DNA from: Cruorifilaria tuberocauda
Taxonomy: Eukaryota > Nematoda > Chromadorea > Rhabditida > Onchocercidae
Reading direction: 5' to 3'
DNA: 64,000 nt
NCBI GenBank assembly: GCA_013365365.1
Contig: JABVXU010000021.1
Coordinates: forward strand, 62,001 to 126,000
The notes under the pieces were generated by a model. It searched no databases and had not been told where the DNA came from. It saw only the letters and a program-made list of their open reading frames with translations. Both the position numbers and the translations under genes were made by a program. Below, one piece after another: positions 62,082 to 64,000 of the stretch (the stretch's first letter is position 1; each line of letters starts with the position of its first letter).

Positions 62082-64000
62082 CTACACTTTGAAATATTCA
62101 TGTGATAAAATTTGCATGTAGCATAAATATGTTCTCGACACAAGAAGGGTATGTAATTTGGTGGTGAGTACGGTAAAATGATATATATTAAAGAAAACGA
62201 AATTTGATTCCAAAGAGCAAATTCGTGACTTAAAATAAATAGTGAAAAAAAAGAATTATAAATTTTACTGCCTTAATTGTCCGGAAATTTTTTGGATAAA
62301 TCTTAAGGTTTTGAGCTTTGCAATTCCACCGCTTAATTCTTTAGGGAACATGAAAAAGCAAGTAAAGTTGAGGATGCGCGGGTGAAAGTAACAACGATGG
62401 TGAAAAGTAACTGTGACATTTGCAAATATGCTTCTTTCTCCAGCAGTACAGAATTAACTATTTCACAGCAGTGAAAAACTCATCAAGCAAATCGATTCCT
62501 TCGATGATAATCAGTCCAGTAAGCAACCATCTCACCTAATTCATCGGGGAAATACAGGAAATACCACATTGCAAGTGCTTAATGATATTTCTGATTGTCG
62601 AACAATGAGTCACTTGATGGCAGAAAAATATGATTTCTAATTGCAATATAATGGGTCACTTATTGGCATGATGCGCTACTTAATTTTGACATGATGACCA
62701 ACATGCGGTATTATAAATTACCTAGTTTTGATAGTGGATTACCTGGATAGGACATAACAAGCTATATGGTTTTGTCATAACAGAATATTCAACTATGACA
62801 ATGGCTGCACATTTGACATTTCAAGAATTTTGCGGCCTAAGAAAGTTTTCACTGTCGAGCATCTAACTAAACACTTGTCATCATAGATTCCATGCTGATT
62901 ACTTGTCAAATTGATATATTATACATCCAGCACAAATATTAAAAAATGAGATTATGTGTATGTATTGATAACAAAATGCGATGAAATGAGCATGAAAATT
63001 TCGCGCACGACGAATTTATTTAATTTACGCAAATATTATTAGTTATGTATATATATATATATATATATATATGTCAATTTTATCATTAACTGATTAAAGC
63101 AGTTGAGCTGATAAAATAAAGATGACCTGTCAGATAAAAAAGCAATAATGGATATAATTTGAAAATGAAGCAAGAATGTTTCGTTGAAATTTAAAGAGAA
63201 AATTTAATATTCGATTTCCAAATTGGCAGGTCAGAATCGACACTTGACCTTTAATTTGACAATCCCTCTCTCCCTTCCCACCCTTCGACCTCCCATTTAG
63301 CTCCTTTCACGCATCTCGCATAAGACAACATATCGTAAAATTACTGACACCATGTTATCCTTATGAATTATCTCCAATCTATTGCAGCGTAGTATTGTTA
63401 CAAGTTTTCTTAATCTGTGGTAACAATTTTATATCATAGCATAATATGATTAATTGTGGATGTAGCTTGGGGGCATATTAACCTTTCACAAATACTTAGC
63501 TTGAGGACTATTCATGATACCTAAAGGGGATAGGGTAAGGAGATAATCTGACAATTATGTAATATAGCAAGTGATGAATCTTAAAACTATTGGTCATTTG
63601 TGAATGGAAAACGACAGTAACTCGAACATCTGGTCAAGAACGAATATAGGGGCATATCAGGAGCTGATGACAAATTTGTAACATTTGATAAGTTTATAAA
63701 GTAGGAGCAGCAGCATGATTAGATAATATTCCATTTCTGAAAGTAATTTTTCAACTAATTGAGTCACTATCATTTGCTTTCAGTTCATGCTGCTTTGAAT
63801 CAATATTTGAAGTTTTTTACTGATGAAAAAAAAGGATTTATCTAGCTAGCATCAGTCTCTGTCTTTATTTATATTTAATATCCATTCTATCTTTACTTTT
63901 GCTTGTTATTCCATACATTCGCGAATCGAAAACAATGCAAGAAGCGAAGGATTCATGTTTTCCCGATGGAAAACTATATCAATCTCTCTCCCTTTCTTCC
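62082..64000. other. upstream region of the HMG-box gene, right edge
   Basis: No coding exon recognised. It should contain the HMG-box gene promoter. It includes a TA microsatellite and a short pyrimidine-rich stretch near 63260-63300. Confidence 0.5.
63049..63072. repeat. TA microsatellite
   Basis: About twelve uninterrupted AT dinucleotides. Confidence 0.9.

Noticed and set aside
1..64000. Bacterial endosymbiont or mitochondrial insertion, CRISPR array, rRNA
   Set aside because: All recognised genes are intron-rich animal genes; no long uninterrupted bacterial ORF, spaced repeat array or rRNA-like stretch was seen.

Overview
The window is nuclear DNA of a nematode, most likely a filarial or other spirurid worm. 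The sequence is strongly AT-rich. Genes are split into many short exons with GT..AG borders and T-rich TTTTCAG-type acceptors. Several first exons begin only 2 to 15 bases after a good acceptor with no upstream coding exon, which is the mark of spliced-leader trans-splicing. No bacterial gene, organelle insert, tRNA, rRNA, CRISPR array or intact transposon was found. All exon models below were built by hand from splice signals and reading phase. The genus is an inference.

Layout. 1-1851: little content, one doubtful membrane-protein ORF. 1852-17570 (-): a 17-exon coiled-coil gene ending in a PCM1-type C-terminal domain (centriolar satellite protein). 20025-23133 (+): a nine-exon gene that looks like a divergent CENP-C (CENP-C-like motif followed by a cupin-like segment). 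24236-25905 (+): Mediator subunit MED18, six exons. 26555-28033 (-): PDCD5, five exons. 29492-33154 (+): secreted pepsin-family aspartic protease, seven exons. 33155-41328: about 8 kb with no convincing gene. 41329-45186 (+): rhodopsin-type GPCR, nine exons, with changed DRY and NPxxY motifs. 45803-49197 (-): an EHD-like dynamin-family ATPase without an EH domain. 49669-52311 (-): a BAR-domain protein directly upstream of it on the same strand. 53537-54229 (-): a 73-residue protein of unknown function. 57348-62073 (-): a SOX-like HMG-box transcription factor. 62082-64000: no gene seen.

The most striking part is 45803-52311. A BAR protein and an EHD-like ATPase, two families that bend and cut endosomal membranes, lie head to tail about 0.4 kb apart, and both end in Lys/Glu-rich tails. 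The spacing and the good acceptor before the second gene fit a nematode operon processed by trans-splicing. The EHD-like protein has lost its calcium-binding EH domain. The second point of interest is 20025-23133, which by eye carries the two hallmarks of CENP-C. The third is the PCM1-like gene, with a possible 26-codon cassette exon.
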